From Nemertoderma westbladi (lineage: Eukaryota > Xenacoelomorpha > Nemertodermatida > Nemertodermatidae): a stretch of DNA of 54,580 nucleotides. Below are positions 30,301-36,557 of this stretch, in pieces. Both the position numbers and the translations under genes were made by a program. The notes below the pieces were generated by a model. That model saw only the letters and a list, made by a program, of their open reading frames with translations. It ran no database searches and was not told where the DNA came from. How positions within the stretch are numbered: position 1 is the first letter of the stretch; the number at the start of each line of letters is the position of its first letter. The DNA lies in NCBI GenBank assembly GCA_032718475.1, contig JAUCBJ010004657.1:1-54580 (forward strand), in the 5' to 3' direction.

Positions 30301-31539
30301 TAGTACGGTTTCCCATGTTATCGTATCGTAACCAATTTTGAGTTGGTTAAGTTAACCAACTGTTAATGAGTTGGTTAGATTAACCAATTGTTAATGGGAT
30401 GGTTTAACCAATAAAATATTTTCCATACAGACAGTTACACAAGGAACGCAACAGGAAACTAGAGGCGTTCGACCACGTCGACCAATTACAAGCGAGGTTA
30501 TATGATTACGAGGCGGGTCTCGACGTTCTACAGAAGGCAGTCGGTGTCAAACAACGGCCGCATACCGCCAGCGCTACCATGGTTACCAGACGTCGTAGCG
30601 CCACCAGTAGGATATCGTCAGCCAAGAGTTCCAGAACAGGTATAACTATATTCAATGTTTCCAGTGTAGTAGCAGTTATCTTACTGTATTATGGGATAAA
30701 TATGAAATCTATACGTAAGGGCGGTATTGTATTCATTAACAGGTAACTTACCAACCTATAACAAATCAACCGACGTAGCCTACGTGGTCTAGTGGCTAGC
30801 ATGGTGAACGTAACCGGTTCATCCTAAATCTTGTTTCAATTACATCCGTTTTTGGTCATGTTCACACGCTGTCTATATTTGACCTTCAATAAACTGTTTA
30901 TTGCGATTTTCCTATTTCTCTGATTTTATTATCTATACTCTTTGACAACCAATGGGTTCTATGTATTTGCGCATATTATTTTAATAGTTTATCCATTTTA
31001 TTTACGTCCCTTTGAAAGAGCAGGATATAGTATGATTGTGATTGATATTGTATTAAAGTAAAGCTTTGACTTGCACATTAAATATCAAATATCAAATAAT
31101 GCATAATGCATACACGTGTATTGCCATATCCAAAGAAAATTAAAATATAATTTAAAGACGTGAACCAATCATATCAGGCCATATCATTTTAATCTCGTTA
31201 TAAATTAGCCATTAAATACATCGGAATATTTCATCACTGTTCGATTCCATATGGAAGAGCCATTAGTCTATTACAGGAATTACACTAAAAATAAGTGTTA
31301 CTCTTACAGGGAGATCGTTTGAAGGCGGAATCTGGCCGCCCCCCACCCCCCTCCCACCCCAAGATGCGTCTCCTAGCAACCCGGATGGCGAGTTTATGAC
31401 GAAGATTCAGCGGTCCCTCCAACGACCAAAAACAAGTAGCGCGCGGCTGCGAACTTTCGTTACGGAACAGTTACTAGAGGAGGTTGAGGCACCAGGACAT
31501 CACGATATACTTACTGAGAGCATTCCTGAATCTACTTAA
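12784..31539 (+). CDS. Coiled-coil protein gene, last eight exons (gene span)
   Basis: Exons 12784-13051, 13494-13612, 14097-14297, 14409-14567, 14941-15052, 15190-15371, 30431-30639 and 31310-31539 give 1,480 coding bases. Every junction has AG/GT borders, and the reading phases agree at all seven joins (0, 2, 2, 2, 0, 2, 1). The first exon begins one base before a codon boundary, so at least one upstream exon was not found. The visible 492 residues are Glu/Lys/Arg-rich, with long heptad-like helices through exons 1-7, and end in a Ser/Pro-rich basic tail. I cannot name the family. A weak resemblance to CCDC162-type proteins is recollection only. The first six exons are compact; intron 6 is 15,059 bp and holds LINE-B, LINE-C, LINE-D and arrays. 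Confidence 0.8.
14609..14638. repeat. Poly-G tract, 30 bases
   Basis: Uninterrupted G in intron 4 of the coiled-coil gene. Confidence 0.95.
14707..14757 (+). repeat. Dispersed short repeat copy
   Basis: tttattgttttggttaaaat then aacgtgcc...gtaatctgctccttt. It matches the reverse complement of the 104-bp insertion in LINE-C (25784-25887) more closely than the MITE copies do. Confidence 0.7.
14820..14846. repeat. Poly-C tract, 27 bases
   Basis: Uninterrupted C, 180 bp from the poly-G tract at 14609, in the same intron. Confidence 0.95.
15392..15610 (-). mobile_element. SINE fragment, tRNA-Gly-like family
   Basis: The stretch gaggttgggcacagctttgc and its flank ttaaaagggag..aactaacat match the body of the SINE at 28826-28985 in reverse orientation. 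The tRNA head is not preserved here. Confidence 0.5.
15836..16535. repeat. Nested duplication with 131-bp internal repeats
   Basis: The outer repeats at 15836-15990 and 16380-16535 share aagccaatg, cattatgtgatatacat, aaatttcgtgaatt and agcgac(g/a)tagcactggcac. Between them a unit containing tacagaattcga(t/c)accggtatatagatgtgaaa... and gcaccaatagcttatttgcc recurs at 16081 and 16212 (131 bp), with a more diverged copy before it. Its position just beyond the LINE-B coding end suggests a LINE 3' region or a separate insertion. Confidence 0.65.
16550..17212 (-). CDS. LINE-B ORF2, C-terminal part
   Basis: Continues the reverse-transcriptase ORF in a shifted frame after the A9 run. It begins with KYMGIPLPSDGKTISKF..., includes SILYGSAALPSGK, and ends with ILKEFLNPHT. 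This is the usual region after the LINE polymerase domain, with no zinc knuckle visible. Confidence 0.75.
   Translation of the reverse strand: MGIPLPSDGKTISKFVIGKIWGNVGLISHRGLTINEVPLDVTKLVWNTICLSSILYGSAALPSGKIDKTAKELRKAMRHIIGMNNRISNKVIYQLFGMDVELQLRLNQFQLIYRLFNTKNPKLAFLFGSTLCDHCVGPSVDIFASYNFTAWRYNNPNLLSIAVHPYSTKHCSQTAKMAQTAEISPKDQFTTWYSQSLLNNTNYAISTRLMILKEFLNPHT
17231..19201 (-). CDS. LINE-B ORF2: endonuclease second half and reverse transcriptase
   Basis: Coding resumes at the edge of the inserted element. The endonuclease half shows GSDRISGIVIRS, LNVYLPSNCG, IVMGDINGVI, KSHIDHTFIP and SRHLPVRSE, the usual APE order. The reverse transcriptase shows FRNISVTLTLGKLWE, LGYKPHIGSD, LLSLDLSCAFDMISHSKLF, IQQGVRQGGILSPFLFNF and INYADDIIILA with the catalytic YADD. 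A short direct duplication encodes two QCNPTKQ units near 18160-18230. Residues upstream of 19201 in the same open frame belong to the inserted element. Confidence 0.85.
   Translation of the reverse strand: MITHCKSFKTGSDRISGIVIRSLFTEDIAILNVYLPSNCGREDDESNYLKEVGKLGLIIDECLNQNLTPIVMGDINGVIKGDQQLQPRGAVKSSKFGDIFLEKIISEYNFIAADMTQKTNGNRFTYLMQCKDGDKKSHIDHTFIPTSWYNYLTGGVIYNCTKNNVSRHLPVRSEITLNTHPNKHHAMVRKTKNKNIRFNFNRASKQQLESYRAEIEQNLLYYTSQDINSKAELVVKTIGNACRSNIPSSFVKYRTYNQSDKNPSFEYKSHVKSLVASNRTNPSAFWRKIKPKRVTNTVSDIHLSKIFSTIKTSLSLPENEKYSAAQQTGQCNPTKQSGQCNPTKQHTVNPSEIYNLISKLNTGKTSDLYGINAECLIYGRTETLCSFIAELFAEISNSGACPKIFSLGTIAPVPKLQKTECIIPQEQSFRNISVTLTLGKLWELSILKEITSISPNHLQLGYKPHIGSDIAHQAVSSLINKFTKKGSPMYLLSLDLSCAFDMISHSKLFHKLRQTNIDGNIINALESYYNQSSAYVSCGGYTIGEPIAIQQGVRQGGILSPFLFNFYLTDLFEQLEKSNLGIHIKDISFCAINYADDIIILANMKSHLTSLLEICSQYLRDHNLKLNESKCHFLSINTKGTTNTNDMLTLKDKTLQ
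20254..20543. repeat. Pair of about 135-bp direct repeats inside the DNA element
   Basis: Both copies contain tataaagatcgtc, gcgttta(g/a)gaaa, acaaaacaggac, gcataatga-like text, acgagtactgcgtt and aaaccacctggctt. They diverge by scattered indels. Confidence 0.75.
20625..20647. repeat. Poly-G tract, 23 bases
   Basis: Uninterrupted G within the DNA element inserted in LINE-B. Confidence 0.95.
20795..21055 (-). CDS. LINE-B ORF2: endonuclease first half
   Basis: Open from 21055, where a stop lies just upstream, reading KCLHCNCEGFTRNSKYLGE..., then PSIMCIQEHWL with the metal-binding Glu, and GGTAIYVRND up to the insertion point. Without the inserted element it would continue into ITHCKSFKTGSDR in 17231-19201. 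Confidence 0.75.
21109..22470 (-). CDS. LINE-B ORF1, nucleic-acid-binding part
   Basis: Begins in a coiled coil (RIKSLESTISKLQNG; the frame is open upstream to the protease region). A Lys-rich stretch (KKKGKNKKKK) follows. Then comes a segment ATIFVSGLQPNSSSV ... AKISIETEYTNIF ... FWPKGCYVN, which resembles the RRM-like fold of LINE ORF1 proteins that bind element RNA. The C-terminal third is Asn/Tyr/Pro-rich, with two related blocks (IYQKIMLEANN and MIQRIMVEANN). Confidence 0.65.
   Translation of the reverse strand: MRIKSLESTISKLQNGLHFQTACPNNLRENLNNSCNKKKGKNKKKKNAHKTGHGRNDQNVNASTTSEYSFADPASDTGTPNSDTELNTPLNQQPSSLSIDRDNEQTISFPQPSSLQDVLLSENAWSSTNTKTSVKCGKNTNDFLPSVVTSNIYDNLDDVKAVGNMLKRQNDLLNYILTSQKVNAPKPQGNSNNKESDYNRNQPVIPKHKLATIFVSGLQPNSSSVSVSQYCFKQSGYRPVNVWVTGNKGHTKRAKISIETEYTNIFLRQDFWPKGCYVNANITNDHAPQTSYLRYNYNENDPNHPYIYQKIMLEANNETNHETKTYNKTSNQQYQVPKAATSVRIKDPRNTNYYQNQSRSYDPYMIQRIMVEANNDYSHQTETKPNNWVPRTTSNKTINTTSNLQRNLLPYSYQNFPLSTSPPYNSHGYQNYPYCQTKRDSPYPIHPQRRYHF
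22494..23609 (-). CDS. LINE-B ORF1: Ulp1/SENP-type cysteine protease domain (family C48)
   Basis: Ulp1-fold proteases cut after Gly-Gly in ubiquitin-like proteins. The 371-residue frame shows GQWLIDAVIDGFFSLL, then FILIHECTQNHFVLHVVD with catalytic His 104 and Asp 111, then PKQANNHDCGVYVCLYA with Gln 172 and Cys 178. The full His-Asp-Gln-Cys set is therefore intact. The frame is open upstream of the ATG to about 23728, joining the Pro-rich region by a one-base shift, and downstream it joins the coiled-coil part by another shift. Residues 200-371 contain no known motif. It could process the element's own polyprotein or act on host SUMO-like proteins; both are inference. Confidence 0.8.
   Translation of the reverse strand: MHIAQYLKRLKPTDIPGMIFPTARDLQSLEEGQWLIDAVIDGFFSLLSRNCPTVTCVPSQLCQKLQSTNYDKLSAIKYIARQYIGTYNGVKPNFILIHECTQNHFVLHVVDIAEKKVYFLSSLEKSLPNKTTFQICDLLVTIDRLTKSTTKYPNNQYRQWSVSTSPFGFPKQANNHDCGVYVCLYAIAIAQSSEVVSFHNDSNKCRQWLYDCLQSVKFYMPNDSHTQQSTTCLKTPLHGEQLVNLLKKQSDPDTFVSTLRTSLLLQNPKDDHVNFLKELGFKFLSKIQKDLFNYINRTIMGEKMGLKCSCINRKSLDELALDVAEFAIVLEERALTSSFKKRINASSADAFVVLELINLVTTLQVEIKSLN
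23711..25144 (-). CDS. LINE-B ORF1: Ser/Thr-repeat and Pro-rich N-terminal region
   Basis: 477 residues of low complexity. The first about 110 are repeats of ten residues near SSLADTTTVS. A basic patch follows (KIPVFKNKNIKIVKPKPR), then a long Pro/Thr/Gln-rich stretch. No catalytic motif. The frame ends close to where the protease frame opens, so I read it as the N-terminal part of one ORF1 broken by a frameshift. Confidence 0.6.
   Translation of the reverse strand: MVYSSLADTIRVSTSLADTTTVSPNLAGTTTVSSSLSDTITVSSNMTIVSSGSGSADTITVSMSLADTTTVSQNSSTTTVSSSLADTTMVSSSLADTITVSSSSAPPVVYSSSLVTTAVSSNSANAMNITTNTGDKRNTNTVSVNINRPTGNTNTGNVNTDCSSTGTSTGKPISINDCRETGNTIGRPTELPSSSRVHVRKIPVFKNKNIKIVKPKPRQAANSKIKKSSHLSTPPSQTTYRYTSQTTPTPQKTLPPQTRDLNNFSQTDTISSVYTPSSISTSLSAITTNTSITMSHFQSQPHPLTPPLRQSRTPTQQTLYPKQTPTPMSLHTPLPPSTLQTRTGTQTYYYHQTTASQPISHYLSTHPSYIPPSSQQTPLSNLTPPSLPFQPTPCSFPTPSKSTLTNSPDKNLLNPTPPLQQTTSPHPILFYQTTSVYQPMQTPPLPTPISISTLPSQSTPLPQVIPSPNQPQPPNHH
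24800..25140. repeat. 30-bp tandem repeat in LINE-B ORF1, about 11 copies
   Basis: The unit ctcgaggaaaccgttgtagt+gtctgccaaa repeats in frame with the ten-residue protein repeat, with several indels of 6-12 bases. Confidence 0.85.
25623..27200 (+). CDS. LINE-C endonuclease region
   Basis: The APE domain runs from KKTLKIATMNGCTL through IICIQEHR, GVGILLSPFA, VICCYSPTNAS, VIAGDLNAQIG, AQLDYILI and LDHRIVTAEI. A Lys/Gln-rich linker follows. Within it, residues about 44-98 are an insertion product: MVALAMEYNIDM is read twice around 104 bp of foreign DNA. The frame runs out near 27165 by a small indel. Confidence 0.85.
   Translation: MINWLLEEKTEERRTNLLKCKKTLKIATMNGCTLKAHTKQGDMVALAMEYNIDMLCYVIVARYFNQNNKRRPASYCLHFYYLLYIYYIIALAMEYNIDIICIQEHRICHEDTAMKYNDIGNGWTLVTSSAVRNSANASIGGVGILLSPFALKTLNNIESINSRVMIATFDGNPKTTVICCYSPTNASEPEQAVKFYEELTGLIKDIPKHNVKVIAGDLNAQIGPEDIKGYTYNTSSNRNGYLLLDLMEECELIPTNNTFEKSKGKLWTFQYSNGTKAQLDYILINKKWRNSMINCEAYSSFNLIGLDHRIVTAEIRLSLRVSKPRTSKQINYDWEKLRTDNAVKDAYTVEVQNRFEALQSMDEDQSTDSIYQNIITAHKESAKRHIPQKPKRKQYVPWQNSEVTCKREDLKIAYKVKTEQPTTENINKVEKAKGDLKLAYNISQEKYIQDKTEAITTAHIQQQSRLTWQTVNEVSGRKSCAKGRLKADSPEERVGKWKNHFSNLLGQPSNIEVSPQGKYMTRHYL
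25753..25918. mobile_element. 104-bp insertion in LINE-C with 31-bp target duplication
   Basis: The 31 bases starting tcgctctggcaatggaatat and ending atcgacat occur at 25753-25783 and 25888-25918. Between them, 25784-25887 contains ttattttaaccaaaacaata, a member of the dispersed short repeat family, and ends in an AT-rich tail. A long, perfect duplication and an AT tail fit LINE-assisted retroposition. Confidence 0.85.
27110..28315 (+). CDS. LINE-C reverse transcriptase
   Basis: The frame joins the endonuclease frame near 27165 (TRKIYDKTLPIETGDF). Motifs in order: SGLDEIPAEVWK, LPKKGD, NYRGICLLVVAAKIYNK, NGFRPSRSTIAQILALRR, TFVDFKKAFDSIHR, GVLQGDTLAPLLF, and the catalytic box TDFADDIALL. It ends at a stop created by a small deletion just before CETWTLTKSL. 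Confidence 0.85.
   Translation: MEKSLQQLAWAAIKHRGQPTRKIYDKTLPIETGDFTPAELQRSIKSMSNNKASGLDEIPAEVWKTGVLNRPLLNVCNRMLKGEKPPPIWTKGQLKPLPKKGDLGIPTNYRGICLLVVAAKIYNKMILYRIRPHIEKLLCKSQNGFRPSRSTIAQILALRRLIEGIKSKNLPAVMTFVDFKKAFDSIHRGKMLEILRAYGIPEVIVAGIGLLYCDTEAQVLSPDGETEFFSILAGVLQGDTLAPLLFVIVLDYAMRTATKGEDLGFTIQERRSSRYPATTVTDTDFADDIALLSNTLADAQLLLNKVERAAKEVGLHINATKTEFMTFNVDGNLTTIDNNQLRKVDDFQYLGSWIESSKKDIEVRKAKAWVALSKMDTIWKSDLSRHLKTKFFRATVESLFL
28311..28684 (+). pseudogene. LINE-C C-terminal region, frameshifted
   Basis: CETWTLTKSLEQRIDG, LRERRLRFSGHCWR and, in another frame, RGRPAITYIDQLERDSEF up to VRVRST and a stop. One further frameshift lies near 28505. Confidence 0.75.
28826..28985 (+). mobile_element. 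tRNA-derived SINE, tRNA-Gly-like head
   Basis: A tRNA-like head has an A-box region (tggttagagcgcc), an anticodon-like loop cttccaa (TCC) and a B box (agttcgatccc). The body then reads ccgactttgcaaagctgagc.... Stem pairing is imperfect, so it is not a functional tRNA gene. A reverse copy lies at 46235-46325, and a body fragment at 15392-15610. Confidence 0.7.
29170..29578. repeat. 28-bp minisatellite, about 14 copies
   Basis: The unit accaatggttaatgagttgg+ttaggtta repeats with scattered substitutions. Three more diverged units continue at 30328-30412, so a LINE fragment (29580-30315) has split the array. Confidence 0.9.
29580..30315 (+). mobile_element. LINE-D 3' fragment inserted in the 28-bp array
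   Basis: Encodes a LINE C-terminal region (LAVPVITYGLKFDMGVLT, DAHYQKVLRGLLNLGV, YDLSGLL) and then, in a shifted frame, LWGMTHPHCGI and GKPTWKDKVDSNFIRE. The family differs from LINE-A, -B and -C. The 5' end is truncated at the array border. Confidence 0.7.
30328..30412. repeat. Remainder of the 28-bp array
   Basis: About three diverged units (gagttggttaagttaaccaa and similar) directly before exon 7. Confidence 0.75.
30431..30639 (+). CDS. Coiled-coil gene, exon 7
   Basis: The acceptor (ttccatacag) lies 18 bp after the minisatellite remainder. The exon reads QLHKERNRKLEAFDHVDQLQ..., the last helical segment, then a basic Ser/Thr-rich stretch (RRRSATSRISSAKSSR). Its phase (AG|A) matches exon 6 across the 15-kb intron. 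Donor gtataa. Confidence 0.85.
30640..31309. other. Intron 7 of the coiled-coil gene
   Basis: Mostly AT-rich. At 30773-30835 the text tggtctagtggctagcatgg ... ccggttcatcc resembles A and B boxes of a tRNA and may be a SINE head remnant. Confidence 0.4.
31310..31539 (+). CDS. Coiled-coil gene, terminal exon 8
   Basis: Encodes a Pro-rich stretch (WPPPTPLPPQD), a basic helix (MTKIQRSLQRPKTSSARLR) and an acidic end (EQLLEEVEAPGHHD...). The last ten codons, including the stop at 31537-31539, are the first unit of the 40-bp tandem array that follows, so the array overlaps the coding end and fills the 3' UTR position. Confidence 0.85.
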
Positions 31540-32800
31540 TATAAAACTTACTGAGAACTTAATTCCTGAATCAACTTAATATCAAACTTACTGAGAGCAT
31601 TCCTGAATCTACTTAATATAAAACTTACTGAGAACTTAATTCCTGAATCTACTTAATATAAAACTTACTGAGAACTTAATTCCTGAATCTACTTAATATA
31701 AAACTTATTGAGAACTTAATTCCTGAATCTACTTAATATAAAACTTAATGAGAACTTAATTCCTGAATCAACTTAATATAAAACTTACTGAGAACTTAAT
31801 TCCTGAATCTACTTAATATAAAACTTACTGAGAACTTAATTCCTGAATCAACTTAATATAAAACTTACTGAGAACTTAATTCCTGAATCTACTTAATATA
31901 AAACTTACTGAGAACTTAATTCCTGAATCTACTTAATATAAAACTTACTGAGAACTTAATTCCTGAATCTACTTAATATAAAACTTACTGAGAACTTAAT
32001 TCCTGAATCAACTTAATATAAAACTTACTGAGAACTTAATTCCTGAATCTACTTAATATAAAACTTACTGAGAACTTAATTCCTGAATCAACTTAATATA
32101 AAACTTACTGAGAACTTAATTCCTGAATCTACTTAATATAAAACTTACTGAGAACTTAATTCCTGAATCAACTTAATATAAAACTTACTGAGAACTTAAT
32201 TCCTGAATCTACTTAATATAAAACTTACTGAGAACTTAATTCCTGAATCAACTTAATATAAAACTTACTGAGAACTTAATTCCTGAATCTACTTAATATC
32301 AAACTTACTGAGAACTTAATTCCTGAATCAACTTAATATAAAACTTACTGAGAACTTAATTCCTGAATCTACTTAATATAAAACTTACTGAGAACTTAAT
32401 TCCTGAATCAACTTAATATAAAACTTACTGAGAACTTAATTCCTGAATCTACTTAATATAAAACTTACTGAGAACTTAATTCCTGAATCAACTTAATATA
32501 AAACTTACTGAGAACTTAATTCCTGAATCTACTTAATATAAAACTTACTGAGAACTTAATTCCTGAATCTACTTAATATAAAACTTATTGAGAACTTAAT
32601 TCCTGAATCTACTTAATATAAAACTTACTGAGAACTTAATTCCTGAATCTACTTAATATAAAACTTACTGAGAACTTAATTCCTGAATCTACTTAATATA
32701 AAACTTACTGAGAACTTAATTCCTGAATCTACTTAATATAAAACTTATTGAGAACTTAATTCCTGAATCTACTTAATATAAAACTTACTGAGAACTTATT
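31508..32800. repeat. 40-bp minisatellite, about 32 copies
   Basis: The unit tcctgaatctacttaatata+aaacttactgagaacttaat is highly uniform. The first copies are 4 bp shorter (gagagcattcctg). In the middle the variants gaatct and gaatca alternate, giving an 80-bp higher-order repeat. Confidence 0.95.
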
Positions 32801-33467
32801 ACAATAATAAATATATACTTAAACTTAATTCGATACAGTTGTAGACAAATAAGACATAGCCAATAGTTGTTTAATGTGAAATGTTTGAATCTCAATTAAT
32901 TATTGATTAAATATTTAATTATACATTATTTATGTATATTACATTTATTTTGTTTATATTTTATATTGATTTTCCTTTTTTTGGCCAAATCATTAATCAA
33001 AATGAATTGTAACAGTTTTCTTAAAAGGGTGATTCTGTACTGCGTTGCGGACGGGGTTAAGGTCATAAAAAGTATTTAGAAAGTGAAATATTCCAGTACT
33101 AAAAAAATATTGTTGTATAATACTAGTGTGGTGTGTCTTTCTTAAAATACAGTATTTTAAGTTATCTCATTGTTGCGGATGGGACAGAGTCATGTCATTG
33201 AATTGTGCTGATAGATTATGTTTGCACTTAAGATACACTTATATTTCAATTAAATAAAAGTGGGACTCAAACTCCCACCTAATCCACTTCTATTGAACGG
33301 GCAGTCTTAATTTGCATATATTCTATCTCTAACAGCGGACCTACCGGCCTCAAGTATGCTAGAGTGAAACAGGAGGGAAGTACAAATAAGTAAATATTCA
33401 GCTCGAGTATTGCTGCCAGTTGATATTAATTAAATAAATTGGAGATGAGCTTTTCATGAGATTTTAA
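32801..33467. other. AT-rich, no gene seen
   Basis: No ORF or known repeat, apart from two short related phrases (gttgcgga(c/t)ggg at 33040 and 33171). Confidence 0.5.
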
Positions 33468-33908
33468 GTGGCTGTATAAGTAACATCTACATTGGCTGTA
33501 TAAGTAACATCTTACATTGGCTGTATAAGTAACTTCTCACATTGGCTGTATAAGTAACATTTTACATTGGCAGTATAAGTAACATCTTACATTGGCTGTA
33601 TAAGTAACTTCTCACATTGGCTGTATAAGTAACTTCTCACATTGGCTGTATAAGTAACATCTTACATTGGCTGTATAAGTAACATCTTACATTGGCTGTA
33701 TAAGTAACATCTTGCATTGGCTGTATAAGTAACTTCTCACATTGGCTGTATAAGTAACATCTTACATTGGCTGTATAAGTAACATCTTACATTGGCTGTA
33801 TAAGTGACATCTTACATTGGCTGTATAAGTAACATCTAACATTGGCTGTATAAGTGACATCTAACATTGGCTGTATAAGTAACATCTAACATTGGCTGTA
33901 TAAGTAAC
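33468..33908. repeat. 25-bp minisatellite, about 17-18 copies
   Basis: The unit attggctgtataagtaacat+cttac has variants catctaac and cttctcac. Confidence 0.95.
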
Positions 33909-34263
33909 AAGAGAAACTCTCATTACGCATGGGACAGGCTGCTTGTAATTTCAAACACACGGTATAAATTTCAATATTACTTGGTAGATTATGCTTAATT
34001 GCTAAATTTGTGTGTATGAAATAATTGACAAACTTTTGGCATAAGAATACACATTCTAATACCATTTGTGTTCCAGTAAATCATAAATCAAGAATGTTGC
34101 GCATGGGACATTTAGCATGACAAATTCTTCACTTTAAATGTAGAAACTGCAGCCGAGAGGATGTTGATATTGATGTGGTTGCTGATAAAATATTAAATAG
34201 TTTGAACGAGGAGCTTTGTCAAATGGAATGGGGTTAAATCTTGATCAGTTCCCAACATTACCA

Positions 34264-34284
34264 CCCCCCCCCCCCCCCCCCCCC
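34264..34284. repeat. Poly-C tract, 21 bases
   Basis: Uninterrupted C upstream of the Helitron helicase relic. Confidence 0.95.
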
Positions 34285-34369
34285 TGACTGAAAATGAAAA
34301 ATCGCCAGAATATTTCAGGATGAGATCTATATTGTGGAGAAACAGATGGAAATTGTAAAGGCGATGGGA

Positions 34370-35143
34370 CCCCTTCTTAATAACGAACAAATCAACCTCT
34401 GTGAACAAATATATTATGCAGCATGTAATATAAAGTCACAGACTGCTCTTGTTAATTTGATCAAGGCCACGGCAGGCAATTGATTATCTGGGATGAAATC
34501 TTCAGTGTTCTTCGTTTCATTATTGAGTGCGTAGGGAGAACATTGGAGATCCTATGGACAGTGATGAGCCTTGGGGTGGCATGTTAGTCCGTCTAGGCGG
34601 GGACCCAAGGCAGACTACTCCTGTAGTAAAACGGGGTGGAAGACCACAAATAGTACGTTAGATGTCTCCACTATACACTGACATGAAGGAGCATAAACTG
34701 ACGATCAACATGAGGACAGACTCAGATCAGCTGGGGAGTTCTCTAACTATTTGTTGAGGTTAGGAGAGGGCACAGAGAAAGCGTACGAGGATACTGATGA
34801 TATGGTAACAATTCCTCAGGGGTACCCCGTAGAGAGCGTGTCAGTCCTCATAGAATGCTCTTTTCCCAGTTTAGAGAGTGGCTGTGATGGGTCAGAAAAT
34901 CTAATAGCCGGAACTATATACATACACTCCACTGAACAGGGATATGAAGGACATCAATAATTACTGTGTTGATAAGTATCCTGGAGAACTAATAGAGTAT
35001 CTATCTGCCGACACATATTGAATATGAGATCGCAGATGGGACCAATAAGGGACAGCGGGTATTTATTCCAAGTATTCACCAACATGACCGGAGCAATGAC
35101 TTCCCTTTCACCATGGTCAGGAGACAATTCCCACTACGGTAAG
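34370..35143 (+). pseudogene. Helitron-type Pif1 helicase relic
   Basis: Helitron RepHel proteins carry a Pif1-family helicase. Pieces appear in order in mixed frames: PLLNNEQINLCEQI, then RQLIIWDEI (Walker B), then GRTLEIL, then RLGG(D)..RQTTPVVKRGGRPQIV, INMRTDSDQLG, YLLRLGEGTEKAYEDTDD, LSADTY and NKGQRVFIPSI...FTMVRRQFPLR. The Walker A segment is missing. Stops and frameshifts make it inactive. No Rep domain seen. Confidence 0.75.
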
Positions 35144-35282
35144 ATCATTGACATATGATATATTTACTTTCAAATTCAACATTTTGGTATAAAATAGAAA
35201 CTTATTCGCATTATGTTGAATTTTTTTTATGGTATTTGTATAATTTGTAATTTGTATATATAAATAAAAGAAAGGGACAGGA

Positions 35283-35724
35283 GAATTTGGAATGATATGA
35301 ATGAATGGTGGAAGAGAATTTGGAATGATATGAATGAATGGTGGAAGAGAATTTGGAATGATATGAATGAATGGTGGAAGAAAATTTGGAATGATATGAA
35401 TGAATGGTGGAAGAGAATTTGGAATGATATGAATGAATGGTGGAAGAGAATTTGGAATGATATGAATGAATGGTGGAAGAGAATTTGGAATGATATGAAT
35501 GAATGGTGGAAGAGAATTTGGAATGATATGAATGAATGGTGGAAGAGAATTTGGAATGATATGAATGAATGGTGGAAGAGAATTTGGAATGATATGAATG
35601 AATGGTGGAAGAGAATTTGGAATGATATGAATGAATGGTGGAAGAGAATTTGGAATGATATGAATGAATGGTGGAAGAGAATTTGGAATGATATGAATGA
35701 ATGGTGGAAGAGAATTTGGAATGA
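35283..35724. repeat. 33-bp minisatellite, about 13.4 copies
   Basis: The unit aatttggaatgatatgaatg+aatggtggaagag is almost invariant. As 33 is a multiple of 3 and most frames lack stops, it produces long ORFs of 11-residue repeats on both strands; I do not regard these as genes. Confidence 0.95.
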
Positions 35725-36557
35725 CAAGTTGGTGTATATCTTCCCAAGTCTGTTTTCTGTCATGAACTATACACACCACTTTCCAGGGGAAAGTGGTAAA
35801 AGGACATTAAAGTTACTATACTGTAATGATGAGGGTTACACCAACCAACAACATTGTTTTCAAGGAGTTAATCTATTGTCTTATCTCTACTATTGGTGCA
35901 ATGCTGTTTAAGCTGTTTCATTTAATATTATTCAACAGATTAAATTGTTGCGATGTGAAGCTCCTTCCAGAATTCCGAATAATGAAATTTGTTTATTTTT
36001 TTACAAAATTGTTTAACTTAATTAATGTAGTTGGGAACGCGCGCCCCCAACCAGTTTAATTAGAAATTGAATTAATAACAAGATTGTCAAGATGCAAGTA
36101 GGAGAAGCATTTTGTTTTCCAATTCAACTATTGTGGAATTTACATTTCCACAAAAGGGGGGTTGGAGGGGAGGAACTGTACCTTTTTCTTTGGGTTTTTT
36201 GTGATCGAATCGCTCAATTAAAATTTGTGTTCCATAACTGAGCGGTCCTCGTGTTGCATAAATGCCCCAGTAATGTGTTATTGTTAGCTATTACTATGGA
36301 ACGTTTACAGGTAAATCTTTACATCATCATTAACAAACTGTCTGATGGCTTAATAATATAGACTCAATTTACAAAATAGTGCCCTAATATGCATTAGTGC
36401 GCGTATACCATAGAAACTCGTATGTCAAATATATAGCAGTCGCGCTTCAGTGAACGAGAGATAATAATAATGAAGCTCAAATAATCCATTTTTGATTAAT
36501 AAATTATTAATCAAGGAAGTTGAAAATACAATAGGAGGAGTTTTCAGCTGGTGACAA
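35725..36557. other. Intergenic, with a decayed GTGGGG-element end
   Basis: The stretch 36190-36285 (gtgatcgaatcgctcaatta ... aactgagcggtcctcgtgtt) aligns with the right end of the DNA element at 20720-20800. At 36035-36056, gttgggaacgcgcgcccccaac forms a short hairpin. No gene seen. Confidence 0.5.

Noticed and set aside
31508-33908. Regular direct repeats that could suggest a CRISPR array
   Set aside because: Units are head to tail with no unique spacers, and the DNA is from an animal.
35117-35911. Long ORFs on both strands through the 33-bp array (up to 220 residues)
   Set aside because: They are forced by a stop-free repeat whose length is a multiple of three. No flanking coding signal or domain supports a gene.
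36035-36056. Hairpin gttgggaacgcgcgcccccaac as a Helitron 3' end for the helicase relic
   Set aside because: No CTRR terminus at the right distance.
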